A DNA stretch of 64,000 nt from Mesorhizobium sp. B4-1-4 (GTDB taxonomy: Bacteria > Pseudomonadota > Alphaproteobacteria > Rhizobiales > Rhizobiaceae). Both the position numbers and the translations under genes were made by a program. The notes under the pieces are model-generated. The model was not told where the DNA came from, did not search any database, and saw nothing but the letters and a program-made list of their open reading frames with translations. Positions 1 through 10,092 of this stretch are shown here, one piece after another (positions within the stretch are counted from its first letter, which is position 1; every line of letters begins with the position of its first letter). The stretch covers positions 5,817,001 to 5,881,000 of the forward strand of contig NZ_CP083950.1 in the NCBI RefSeq assembly GCF_006439395.2, given 5' to 3'.

Positions 1-1
1 G

Positions 2-475
2 CATTCGACGCACAAGCACCAGATGCGGCAGCTGCATGAATTGCGGCGCGACGCCAATGTGCTGAAGGGCGTGCTTTGGCCGATGCGCGATGCCCTGGCG
101 ACGCTGATCCGCAACGACGTGGCCTGTGTCAGAGCCGAGACCAAGGTCTTCCTCAACGACACGCTCGACCATTCGCTCCGGCTGATCGAGCTGGTGGAGA
201 CCCAGCGCGACATGCTGACCGGACTGATCGAGATGCATCTGTCGCTGAGCCAGGCGCGCACCAACGACGTCATCAGCTATCTGACCATCGTCTCGGTCAT
301 CTTCATGCCGCTCACATTCCTGGTTGGCGTCTGGGGCATGAACTTCGATCCCGGGAGTTCGCCCTGGAACATGCCGGAGCTGAAGGCCTATTACGGCTAT
401 CCCGCGTCGTTGCTGTTCATGGCCGTTATCGCCGCTGGGCTGATCGCCTTTTTCAAATGGAAGAAATGGCTGTAA
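2..475 (+). CDS. corA: CorA-family divalent cation transporter, C-terminal part
   Basis: This is the 3' end of a gene that begins before the window; 157 residues are visible. It is the C-terminal portion of a CorA-type Mg2+/Co2+ transporter of the inner membrane: a long helical stretch rich in charged residues leads into two closely spaced transmembrane segments. The signature GMN tripeptide lies at 335-343 in the context VWGMNFDP, at the end of the first membrane helix. The second helix is followed by a short basic tail (FKWKKWL), as is usual for the family. The reading frame is open from base 2, so the protein is cut by the window edge and not truncated biologically as far as can be seen. 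Family assignment is secure; the transported ion is inferred from the family. Confidence 0.9.
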   Translation, partial: HSTHKHQMRQLHELRRDANVLKGVLWPMRDALATLIRNDVACVRAETKVFLNDTLDHSLRLIELVETQRDMLTGLIEMHLSLSQARTNDVISYLTIVSVIFMPLTFLVGVWGMNFDPGSSPWNMPELKAYYGYPASLLFMAVIAAGLIAFFKWKKWL

Positions 476-658
476 CCGGTACAAAACTTGGTATTTCGAG
501 CTGAAAAGCCGGCTTTGTGAATTGGGCTGGTGTTTTGCCGGGAATTGCACTATATGCGCCGCAGCATAGCGCTAGGACGCTTTGCTTGCACCGGCCCCTG
601 CTGGACGACATCCCGGCTGAGGGCGACCCGTTTCCTCGAACAGATAAGGAAAAACACG

Positions 659-928
659 ATGTCGATTACTGCCGAGCGCAAGAAGGAATTGATGGGTGAA
701 TTCGCTACCGCCAAGGGCGATACCGGGTCTCCGGAAGTCCAGGTGGCCATCCTTTCCGAGCGCATCAAGAACCTGACCGACCATTTCAAGGACCACAAGA
801 AGGATAACCATTCCCGTCGTGGTCTGCTCGCTCTCGTGTCCCAGCGCCGCAGCCTGCTTGATTATCTCAAGCGCAAGGACGACGCGCGCTACCAGACGCT
901 GATCGAGAAGCTCGGTCTGCGCCGTTGA
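659..928 (+). CDS. rpsO: 30S ribosomal protein S15
   Basis: An 89-residue protein matching the usual length of S15. It begins MSITAERKKEL and contains the conserved GDTGSPEVQ and HSRRGLLALV stretches and the C-terminal LGLRR. S15 is a primary 16S rRNA-binding protein of the small subunit platform. The ATG at 659 is chosen because the family starts here; the frame stays open upstream to 530, but that extension does not resemble S15. A purine-rich stretch (AAGGAAAA) lies just upstream as ribosome binding site. pnp follows on the same strand, the classical rpsO-pnp order, with a strong hairpin between the two genes. Confidence 0.97.
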   Translation: MSITAERKKELMGEFATAKGDTGSPEVQVAILSERIKNLTDHFKDHKKDNHSRRGLLALVSQRRSLLDYLKRKDDARYQTLIEKLGLRR

Positions 929-934
929 CGAATT

Positions 935-967
935 GACCGGCGGGCTCCCACAGGGAGTCCGCCGGTC
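935..967 (+). terminator. strong rpsO-pnp intercistronic hairpin
   Basis: Seven bases after the rpsO stop, two 15-base arms (935-949 and 953-967) pair completely with one G-T wobble around a 3-base loop (ACA). There is no T-run afterwards. It may act as an intrinsic terminator or attenuator for rpsO, or as a double-stranded processing site like the RNase III site in the E. coli rpsO-pnp transcript. The stem is read directly; the role is inferred. Confidence 0.6.
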
Positions 968-1338
968 GCGCATTTGAGCATCGGGCCAACCCGAACTCGA
1001 ATGCAGGACTGGAGCGCCGCGCAGCCCATCTGGATGCCGGACGGACGCTCCGAAAAGCTGAATTTGCGCATGACGCGTTCCGTAAGCCGTGGTTTTCGGG
1101 GTCATGCGCAGGCCAGTCGATCGATTGGCCATATCCGGCTTCGAGCGCGCAGAGGGCCACTCGAAGTCACCCATGGACGGTCATGGGGCAGGATTGCAGG
1201 ACGCTCGTATGGCCATTGTGCCAGTCAAACCCGAGCTTCCCGTTGTCTTGCCCGTGGCTGCCCGAGAAAGGAAGCCAGAGGAAAGGGCACCCGCGCACGA
1301 TGAAACGGCGCGGCCCTTCCTCATACAAAGGACAAGAC
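968..1338 (+). other. pnp leader region, no gene seen
   Basis: About 370 bases between the rpsO hairpin and the pnp start. Short open frames occur on both strands, but none resembles a known protein or has a convincing ribosome binding site. The pnp frame is itself open back to 1183, yet those codons do not look like Pnp. The region probably holds a pnp promoter and a long leader. Confidence 0.4.
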
Positions 1339-3486
<2,148 letters not shown>

Positions 3487-3504
3487 GCGATCTGACAACG
3501 AAAT

Positions 3505-3540
3505 CGAAGCGGGCGCGGCTGTTGTCGCGCCCGTTTTCGT
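3505..3540 (+). terminator. Rho-independent terminator of pnp
   Basis: Arms CGGGCGCG (3510-3517) and CGCGCCCG (3526-3533) form a GC stem around an 8-base loop. It is extended outward by A-T pairs and followed by TTTTCGTTT. It lies just after the pnp stop. Confidence 0.8.
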
Positions 3541-3545
3541 TTGCA

Positions 3546-3589
3546 GCAATTCCAGGAAAGGTGCGAAGCGGATTTCCGTCCGGAATTGC
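3546..3589 (+). repeat. palindromic repeat family B, copy 1
   Basis: A 44-base element with inverted ends GCAATTCC and GGAATTGC. Related copies lie at 22906-22950 (inverted and divergent), 48505-48547, 48564-48606 and 56894-56930 (partial). It separates pnp from the methyltransferase gene. Confidence 0.75.
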
Positions 3590-3614
3590 GCAAGACACCA
3601 AAGGGCAGGGGGAC

Positions 3615-4625
3615 ATGTCTGCTGAGGCGCTGAAGACGCTTTTCCATCCGTTCGAGGCCGAGGCTCTTGCCTTGCCAGGCAAGGGCGAACGCGTCCTTTT
3701 CCTCGGCGCCGAGCCCGGCCTGCGCTTGCCTCAGGGCTTCGCCGCCACGCTACACCTCGTACAAGGCTTCCGGCCCTATTTCTGTGCACTGCAGGCGGCT
3801 GGCTTCGCGGTCACGCCGCAACCGGCGGATGATGGTTTTGAAGCCGCGCTGGTGATCGCCGGCCGCCATCGCGGCCAGAACGAACTGCGCGTCGCGGAGG
3901 CTCTCCAGCGCTTGGCGCCGGGCGGGTTGATCGTCATTGCCGGTGGCAAGGATGATGGCATTGCCAGCCTGCGCAAGCGCATCGACGAGCTTGTACCGCT
4001 CGGCGGCCATATGCCGAAATATCACGGCATCGCTTTCTGGCTGCGCCGGCCGATGGACATGCAGGCTGTCATCGCCTTACGCGCCGCCAATCCCGCCTTG
4101 CTGGTCGAGGACCGGTTCCGCACCGCACCAGGTATGTTCTCCTTCGACCGCGTCGACGCGGGTTCGAAACTGCTGGTCGACAACCTGCCTGGTGATCTGC
4201 GTGGCAGCGCGGCCGATTTCTGCGCCGGCTGGGGCTATGTGGCGGCTGAGATGGCTGCCCGCTCGCCAGGCCTGTCGGCTCTCGATCTCTACGAGGCCGA
4301 TTTTGACGCGCTGGAGGCGGCCAAGGGCAACCTCGGCAACACCTTGGCGCTGGGCTTCTTCTGGACGGATCTGCTCGCGGAGACTGTCGAGCGCCGCTAT
4401 GACGTCATCGCCATGAACCCGCCCTTTCACCGCAGCCGTGCCGCGGAGCCGGAGATCGGCGCCGGCATGATCCGTGCCGCAGCCAAGGCGTTGAAGCCCG
4501 GCGGCAGGCTGTTCATGGTCGCCAACCGCCAGCTTCCCTACGAGCCCGTGCTGTCGGCCGCCTTTGCCAGCCACGCCGAGCTTGCCCGCGACGGTATGTT
4601 CAAGGTGTTTTCCGCTCGGCGCTGA
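3615..4625 (+). CDS. RsmC-like class I SAM-dependent methyltransferase
   Basis: A 336-residue protein with the two-domain build of the RsmC/RlmG group: an N-terminal degenerate methyltransferase-like half (about 1-150) and a C-terminal catalytic half. In the latter, DFCAGWGY corresponds to the SAM-binding motif I and NPPFH (from residue 268) is the catalytic motif typical of base-N methyltransferases such as the 16S rRNA G1207 enzyme. The ATG at 3615 is chosen because it follows AGGGGGAC; the frame is open further upstream only through the palindromic repeat. It is a single gene between pnp and a convergent GGDEF-EAL gene. The exact rRNA or other target cannot be read from the sequence. Confidence 0.8.
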   Translation: MSAEALKTLFHPFEAEALALPGKGERVLFLGAEPGLRLPQGFAATLHLVQGFRPYFCALQAAGFAVTPQPADDGFEAALVIAGRHRGQNELRVAEALQRLAPGGLIVIAGGKDDGIASLRKRIDELVPLGGHMPKYHGIAFWLRRPMDMQAVIALRAANPALLVEDRFRTAPGMFSFDRVDAGSKLLVDNLPGDLRGSAADFCAGWGYVAAEMAARSPGLSALDLYEADFDALEAAKGNLGNTLALGFFWTDLLAETVERRYDVIAMNPPFHRSRAAEPEIGAGMIRAAAKALKPGGRLFMVANRQLPYEPVLSAAFASHAELARDGMFKVFSARR

Positions 4626-4640
4626 TATAAGCGGGCGCCC

Positions 4641-6185
4641 TCAATGCAGAGTGGCGACGCGCCGCATGTCCTCGCCGGCGTGCCCATCGACGACCCCGAC
4701 CTTCAGCGGCGCCGGCCGCCCGAACAGGTAGCCTTGCACGACTTCGCAGCCTGCCGCCCGCAGCAGCGTTGCCTGGCTCTCGGTCTCGACGCCTTCGGCG
4801 ATGATGCTGACGCCGAGCGCACGCGAAAGCCCGACAATGGTCGAGACGACGGCGCCGGAACTGGAATCCGTATCGATGCGGCTGACGAAGGAACGATCGA
4901 TCTTCAGCTTGCCGAACGAGAAGTCGATCAGGTAGCTGAGGTTCGAATAGCCTGTGCCGAAATCGTCGACGGCCACGGATATGCCCATCTCGGCAAGCTC
5001 TTTCAGGATGGCGGCCGCGCGGTCACGGTCCTGCATCATCGCCGTCTCGGTGACTTCCAGTTCCAGCCGTGACGGCTTGATGCCGGTGGTCCTCATCGTG
5101 TCGCGCACGATGCCGACGAAGTCCTTGGTCATGAACTGGACCGGCGAGATGTTGACAGCCACGAAGCAGTCGTCCGGCAAATGGCTGGCGTCACTGCAGG
5201 CCTTGCGCAGAACCCATTCGCCGATCGGGTTGATCATCCCCGTCTCCTCGGCGATCTGGATGAACTCCATCGGCGGGATCATGCCACGCTCTGGATGGTT
5301 CCAGCGGATCAGCGCCTCATAGCCGACGATGCGGCCGGTCGGCAGATCGAGTTGCGGCTGATAGTGCAGGTCGAAGTCTCCGCGTTCGAAGGCGGTGTGC
5401 AGTTCGGATTCGACCCATTGGCGATAGTCGGCCACCCGCCCCATCTCGCTGTTGAAGACCGACCAGTTGCCGACGCCGCTGGCGCGCGCGTTCTGCAGCG
5501 CAAGGTTGGAGCGGCGCAGGATGAGGACCGGGTCGATGCCATCCTTGGGCATGGCCACGATACCCACCGAAAGGCTCACGGATTGCTGATGGCTGCTGAG
5601 TTCATAGGGCTCCATCATCTCGTCGATGAGCCTCTCGAGCATGCTTTCCATCGTTCCCTGGATTTGGTGATCCTGAAGCAGCACGGCGAACTCGCCGGCA
5701 CCAATGCGCCCGATCACTGTGCGCGCGGGAACACAGGTTTTCAGCCGCTTGGTGAAGGCGCGTATCAACTCGTCGCCCTGGGTGTAGCCGATCGCGTCGT
5801 TGATCTGCTTGAACCGGTCGATGTCGATGTCGATCAGGAACACCGGTTCTCCGGTCCGGCGCGTGGTGCATGCCGCCTCGGCGATCTTGCCGACCATCGC
5901 CGGGCGGGCCAGCAACCCGGTCAGCTTGTCGAAATGGGTCTCGTTGAAGACGAAATCCGCCGATTCATCGATGCCGGCGAAGAAAGACATTGCCGCCACC
6001 GATGCCGCCAGCGCGCAAAGCGCGGCCGTGATCGCGACCATCATGTCCACCGACATGCCGGCAAACCCGTTGCCGAGACCGTGCTTCAGGCCCCAGATGC
6101 CGAGGATGAAACTGCCGATACCCGAACTTGCTATCGTGAGCAGTCGGAACACCGGTGTTCGCTTCGGGTTGCTGACAGCAGGCAT
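4641..6185 (-). CDS. membrane GGDEF-EAL protein, probable c-di-GMP phosphodiesterase
   Basis: A 514-residue protein with two N-terminal membrane helices (about residues 14-33 and 48-69), a GGDEF domain (about 80-240) and an EAL domain (about 255-505). The cyclase signature is degenerate: GAGEF at residues 162-166 instead of GG(D/E)EF, so diguanylate cyclase activity is unlikely. The EAL domain keeps its signature motifs: YEALIRW (E290), ELEVTE, DDFGTGYS, KIDRSF, IAEGVE and GYLFGRP, so it should hydrolyse c-di-GMP. The GGDEF half may serve as a GTP-binding regulatory domain, as known for other composite proteins. No periplasmic sensor domain is evident. It stands alone between the methyltransferase (convergent) and fabI. 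Confidence 0.9.
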   Translation of the reverse strand: MPAVSNPKRTPVFRLLTIASSGIGSFILGIWGLKHGLGNGFAGMSVDMMVAITAALCALAASVAAMSFFAGIDESADFVFNETHFDKLTGLLARPAMVGKIAEAACTTRRTGEPVFLIDIDIDRFKQINDAIGYTQGDELIRAFTKRLKTCVPARTVIGRIGAGEFAVLLQDHQIQGTMESMLERLIDEMMEPYELSSHQQSVSLSVGIVAMPKDGIDPVLILRRSNLALQNARASGVGNWSVFNSEMGRVADYRQWVESELHTAFERGDFDLHYQPQLDLPTGRIVGYEALIRWNHPERGMIPPMEFIQIAEETGMINPIGEWVLRKACSDASHLPDDCFVAVNISPVQFMTKDFVGIVRDTMRTTGIKPSRLELEVTETAMMQDRDRAAAILKELAEMGISVAVDDFGTGYSNLSYLIDFSFGKLKIDRSFVSRIDTDSSSGAVVSTIVGLSRALGVSIIAEGVETESQATLLRAAGCEVVQGYLFGRPAPLKVGVVDGHAGEDMRRVATLH

Positions 6186-6349
6186 TGAAAGGTCCCCAGA
6201 TTGCGGGACTCTATAGCGGGAGCCTTCTTAAAATGGCTTTCCGCGAATGCATCCAATTTTACCGGAGAGGACTATTTCTTTCCTGGAATGAAGCGATTTC
6301 CAAACGCCGGGATACATGTCGCGCAAAACGGGTGGCCGCAATCCGCTCC

Positions 6350-7162
6350 TCAGCCATCCGTCTGCTTCAATTCGTCCAGCGTCGGCATCGAGACGATGTG
6401 ATAGCCGGAATCGACATAGTGGATTTCGCCGGTGACCCCGGAGGCGAGGTCGGAGAGGAGATAAAGCGCCGACCCGCCGACCTCGTCGATGGTCACGGTA
6501 CGGCGCAGCGGCGAGTTGCGCTGCTGGTAGGAGAACATGTGGCGGGCGTCCGAAATGCCGGCGCCGGCGAGTGTGCGCACCGGTCCCGCCGAGATGCCGT
6601 TCACCCGGATGCCGCGCGGGCCGTAGTCGTTGGCGAGATAACGCACGCTGGCCTCGAGCCCGGCCTTGGCGACGCCCATCACGTTGTAGTTCGGCATGAC
6701 GCGGACCGAACCGGCATAGGTCAGCGTGATCATCGAGCCGCCATCCTTCATCAGCGGCGCGGCATTGCGGGCCACCTCGGTGAAGGAATAGCAGGAGATC
6801 ACCATGGTGCGGATGAAATTGTCCCGGCTGGTGTCGGCGTAAAGGCCTTTCAGCTCATTCTTGTCGGAAAAGCCGATAGCATGGACGACGAAGTCCAGCC
6901 CGCCCCAGGCCTTGCCAAGCGTCTCGAAAGTTTCGGCGACCGAAGCGCTGTCCTCGACGTCGCAGGGAACGACCAGTGAGGCGCCGAGCTTGTCGGCGAG
7001 CGGTTTGACCCGGCGGCCGAAGGCCTCACCCTGGTAGGTGAACGCCAGTTCCGCCCCATGTTCGGACAATTTCCTGGCGATGCCCCAGGCGATCGAATGA
7101 TCGTTGGCGACCCCCATGACAAGCCCGCGCTTGCCCTTCATCAATCCGTCCATGGCCGCCAA
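6350..7162 (-). CDS. fabI: enoyl-ACP reductase (NADH) FabI
   Basis: A 270-residue short-chain dehydrogenase-type enoyl-ACP reductase that performs the last reduction of each fatty-acid elongation cycle in the cytoplasm. The catalytic pair is visible as Y159 and K166 (YNVMGVAK, the Y-x6-K spacing of FabI), with the extra active-site tyrosine Y149 in LTYAGS. The N-terminal nucleotide-binding stretch is GLVMGVANDHSIAWGIA, as in E. coli FabI. It lies 21 bases downstream of fabB and is the last gene of a fabA-fabB-fabI operon. Several in-frame Met codons near the start (residues 1, 4, 8) leave the exact start slightly uncertain. Confidence 0.96.
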   Translation of the reverse strand: MAAMDGLMKGKRGLVMGVANDHSIAWGIARKLSEHGAELAFTYQGEAFGRRVKPLADKLGASLVVPCDVEDSASVAETFETLGKAWGGLDFVVHAIGFSDKNELKGLYADTSRDNFIRTMVISCYSFTEVARNAAPLMKDGGSMITLTYAGSVRVMPNYNVMGVAKAGLEASVRYLANDYGPRGIRVNGISAGPVRTLAGAGISDARHMFSYQQRNSPLRRTVTIDEVGGSALYLLSDLASGVTGEIHYVDSGYHIVSMPTLDELKQTDG

Positions 7163-7183
7163 TCCTTCTACAAAAACCAGGCC

Positions 7184-8404
7184 TTATGCGGAATAGCGCT
7201 GGAAAACGAGCGTTGCGTTGGTGCCACCGAAGCCGAAGGAATTTGACAGGACGGTGTCGATCTTGGCGTCGTCGATGCGCTTGCGCACGATCGGCATGCC
7301 CTCGAATTCAGGATCAAGCGTCTCGATATGGGCGCTTTCGCCGATGAAGCCGCCCTGCATCATCAGGATCGAATAGATGGATTCCTGCACGCCGGCCGCG
7401 CCCAGCGAATGGCCGGTCAGTGATTTCGTCGAGGTGATGAACGGCATCTTCTCGCCGAACACCTCGCGGATCGCGCCCATTTCCTTGGAATCCCCCACTG
7501 GCGTCGAGGTGCCATGGGTGTTGATGTAATCGACCGGCTCGGTAACCGTCGACAGGGCCTGCCGCATGCAGCGGATAGCACCTTCGCCCGAAGGCGCGAC
7601 CATGTCGTAGCCGTCCGAGGTCGCGCCGTAGCCGACGATCTCGGCGTAGATCTTGGCGCCGCGCGCCTTGGCATGCTCCAGTTCTTCCAGCACCAGCACG
7701 CCGGCGCCGCCGGCAATGACGAAGCCGTCGCGATTGGCGTCGTAGGCGCGGGAAGCGGTCGATGCCCGGTCATTGAACTTCGACGACATGGCGCCCATGG
7801 CATCGAACAGGTCCGACATCGTCCAGTCGAGATCCTCGTGACCGCCGGCAAAGACCATGTCCTGCTTGCCCCACTGGATCAGCTCATAGCCATTGCCGAT
7901 GCAATGCGCCGAGGTCGAGCAGGCCGACGAGATCGAATAGTTGACGCCATGGATCTTGAACCACGTGGCCAAGGTGGCCGAGGCCGTCGACGACATCGCC
8001 TTCGGCACCGCGAAGGGGCCGATGCGCTTGGGGCTGCCGTTCTTGAGCGTGGTTTCGGCCGCTTCGACGATGGTGCGGGTGGAGGGGCCGCCCGAGCCCA
8101 TGACGATGCCGGTGCGCTCATTGGTGATGTCGCTTTCGCTCAAGCCGGCATCCGCGATCGCCTGGTCCATGGCGACGTGGTTCCAGGCCGCGCCCTGCGA
8201 CAGGAAGCGCATCGCGCGGCGATCGATCATGGCGGACGGGTCGAGTGTCGGCGCACCCCAGACCTGGCAGCGGAAGCCATGCTCGGCGAAGGAATCGGAA
8301 AAGCTGATCCCGGATCTGGCGTCATGCAGCGAGGTCTGCACCTCGTTGGCGTTGTTGCCGATCGACGACACGATGCCGAGGCCTGTGACTACGACACGTC
8401 TCAT
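7184..8404 (-). CDS. fabB: beta-ketoacyl-ACP synthase I (FabB)
   Basis: A 406-residue condensing enzyme. The Cys-His-His triad is recognisable: C162 in SSACSTSAHC, then the histidines in NTHGTSTPVGD and KSLTGHSLGAAG. FabB elongates the unsaturated acyl chains produced by FabA and is required for unsaturated fatty-acid synthesis. The ATG at 8404 is preferred over an in-frame TTG two codons upstream, because AAGGAG sits six bases before the ATG and would touch the TTG. It follows fabA by 49 bases and precedes fabI by 21, so the three are probably co-transcribed. Confidence 0.96.
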   Translation of the reverse strand: MRRVVVTGLGIVSSIGNNANEVQTSLHDARSGISFSDSFAEHGFRCQVWGAPTLDPSAMIDRRAMRFLSQGAAWNHVAMDQAIADAGLSESDITNERTGIVMGSGGPSTRTIVEAAETTLKNGSPKRIGPFAVPKAMSSTASATLATWFKIHGVNYSISSACSTSAHCIGNGYELIQWGKQDMVFAGGHEDLDWTMSDLFDAMGAMSSKFNDRASTASRAYDANRDGFVIAGGAGVLVLEELEHAKARGAKIYAEIVGYGATSDGYDMVAPSGEGAIRCMRQALSTVTEPVDYINTHGTSTPVGDSKEMGAIREVFGEKMPFITSTKSLTGHSLGAAGVQESIYSILMMQGGFIGESAHIETLDPEFEGMPIVRKRIDDAKIDTVLSNSFGFGGTNATLVFQRYSA

Positions 8405-8453
8405 TCGCAACTCCTTCCAGGGATGCCGGCCAAAGGGCGGGCCAGGGCTGCGG

Positions 8454-8972
8454 TCAAGCGACCGCCGACTGCTTGGACAAACCGACCTTCAGGTCCGTCG
8501 CCGCATATATGGGCTCGCCATCCGCCTTCATCCAGCCATCGGCGATGCCCAGCACGAGCCGGCCGCGCATCACGCGCTTGAAATCCACGCCATACTCGAC
8601 CTTCTTGACCGATGGCGTGACCATGCCCTTGAACTTTACCTCGCCGGTCGACAGCGCCATTCCCTTGCCGGGTTCGCCGAGCCAGCCGAGATAGAAACCC
8701 GTCAATTGCCACAAAGCGTCGAGGCCGAGGCATCCCGGCATGATCGGATTGCCGATGAAATGGCAGGCAAAGAACCACAGGTCCGGCTTGATGTCGAATT
8801 CGGCGCGGATGAAGCCCTTGTCGAAGGCGCCGCCGGTTTCGCTGACCTCGGTGATGCGGTCGAACATCAGCATCGGCGGGTAGGGCAACTGGGCATTGCC
8901 CTCTCCGAACAGCTCGCCGCGGGCGCAGGCCAGCAATTCTTCGTAGTCGTAGCTGGATTTCGAACCCGCCAT
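8454..8972 (-). CDS. fabA: 3-hydroxydecanoyl-ACP dehydratase/isomerase (FabA)
   Basis: A 172-residue protein, the same length as E. coli FabA. It dehydrates 3-hydroxydecanoyl-ACP and isomerises trans-2- to cis-3-decenoyl-ACP, the branch point to unsaturated fatty acids. The active-site histidine H71 (FFACHFIGNPIMPG) and aspartate D85 (GLDALWQLTG) are in place. The start at MAGSKSSYDYEEL is chosen because it matches family length and numbering; an in-frame ATG five codons upstream (8987) also has purines before it. It is the first gene of the fab operon, divergent from irr, a neighbourhood conserved in many rhizobia and Brucella. Confidence 0.95.
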   Translation of the reverse strand: MAGSKSSYDYEELLACARGELFGEGNAQLPYPPMLMFDRITEVSETGGAFDKGFIRAEFDIKPDLWFFACHFIGNPIMPGCLGLDALWQLTGFYLGWLGEPGKGMALSTGEVKFKGMVTPSVKKVEYGVDFKRVMRGRLVLGIADGWMKADGEPIYAATDLKVGLSKQSAVA

Positions 8973-9214
8973 CAATCTCGTCCCCATATCGTCCGGGCGA
9001 TAGCGCGCCCTTGTCGTTGGTGTCCTAACACAATCTGTTTCAGGCCGGAAACCGGCGTTTGCGCTTAACCCGCCAGTCTGCCCGGGTCAATGCGCGCTAT
9101 TGATCGCATTCGGACGACAGAATATATGTCAACTGGGGTCCGGTTTCGGCAGACATTCATTTTTTTGCCATTCTGGGCGTGCCTTGAGGCGGGACTGTGA
9201 GCTTGGAAGACCAG

Positions 9215-9646
9215 ATGGACCGGGGCTGCCGGAAGGAAAATGTCGCTGTGGACAAGCGCGTACGGGAAGCGGGGCTGAGGCCGACGCGCCAACGCATAGC
9301 GCTGGCCAACCTGCTTTTTGCCAAGGGCGACCGTCATCTCTCGGCCGAGGAACTGCATGAGGAGGCGCTGGCCGCCGGCGTGCCGGTGTCGCTGGCCACC
9401 GTCTACAACGCACTCCACCAGTTCACCCAGGCGGGGCTGCTGCGCATCCTCGCCGTCGAGGGCGCCAAGACCTATTTCGACACCAACACCTCCGACCACC
9501 ATCATTTCTACATCGAAGGCGAAAACCGGATTTTCGACATCGCCAACGGCCCGGTGACGGTCACCAACCTGCCGGACCCGCCCGAGGGTATGGAAATCGC
9601 CAATGTCGACATCGTCGTGAGGCTGCGCGCCAAGCGCCAGGAATGA
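9215..9646 (+). CDS. irr: iron-responsive regulator Irr (Fur family)
   Basis: A 143-residue Fur-family regulator. It has the winged-helix stretch GLRPTRQRIALANLLF, the recognition-helix segment SLATVYNALHQF and the HHH motif in SDHHHFYIEGE that marks Irr proteins and takes part in heme binding. Irr senses iron through heme status and controls heme synthesis and iron genes in Rhizobiales. The N-terminal heme regulatory motif (Cys-Pro) known from Bradyrhizobium is absent; the corresponding region reads RGCRKENV, as in other rhizobial Irr proteins that lack it. ATG 9215 has GGAAG six bases upstream; an in-frame GTG at 9197 is possible. The next gene overlaps the stop codon (ATGA). Confidence 0.93.
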   Translation: MDRGCRKENVAVDKRVREAGLRPTRQRIALANLLFAKGDRHLSAEELHEEALAAGVPVSLATVYNALHQFTQAGLLRILAVEGAKTYFDTNTSDHHHFYIEGENRIFDIANGPVTVTNLPDPPEGMEIANVDIVVRLRAKRQE

Positions 9647-10092
9647 CAGGCGAGGGCCAGACTAGTCGGCCCGGCCCGAATAATCGGCCCGGCCAGAATA
9701 ATCTGCCTGGGATGAAACCGCTCGACCTGATAGTCCGGCTCGAATGGGCTGTCGTGACCATGGCCGCTGTCGTCTTCTACGGCTCAACAGGGGTTTCCTG
9801 GTGGCTCTTCGGATTGCTCATCCTGGCACCGGACCTGTCGATGTTGGGCTATCTCGGTGGCCCGCGCATCGGTGCCATCGCCTACAACGCCCTGCACATC
9901 GTGATCGTACCGGTGCTGCTGTTGCTCGCTGGTCGCCTGGCCGGCAATGCGACGGCAATCGCGGTCGCACTGATCTGGATCGCTCACATCGCCATCGACC
10001 GTGCGCTTGGCTATGGCCTCAAGCTGTCAACCGGTTTCCAGGACACCCATCTCGGCCGTATCGGGCGTAAACGCGAGACGCTCAGTCCTTGA
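9643..10092 (+). CDS. DUF4260 family small membrane protein
   Basis: A 149-residue protein with about three to four hydrophobic segments and the DUF4260 hallmarks ALGYGLK and FQDTHLGRIG near the C-terminus. Function is unknown. Its ATG overlaps the irr stop (ATGA), pointing to translational coupling. The first 23 residues are encoded by an 18-base tandem repeat (9666-9701) and read as RPGPNN-RPGQNN, which is not typical for the family; the conserved part begins at MKPLDLIVRLEWA, so a start at 9712 (preceded by GGG) is a real alternative. Confidence 0.8.
   Translation: MTGEGQTSRPGPNNRPGQNNLPGMKPLDLIVRLEWAVVTMAAVVFYGSTGVSWWLFGLLILAPDLSMLGYLGGPRIGAIAYNALHIVIVPVLLLLAGRLAGNATAIAVALIWIAHIAIDRALGYGLKLSTGFQDTHLGRIGRKRETLSP
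9666..9701 (+). repeat. 18-bp tandem duplication at start of DUF4260 gene
   Basis: Two 18-base units (9666-9683 and 9684-9701) differ at one base, and a degenerate third partial unit follows. In frame they encode the repeated hexapeptide RPG(P/Q)NN. Confidence 0.8.
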
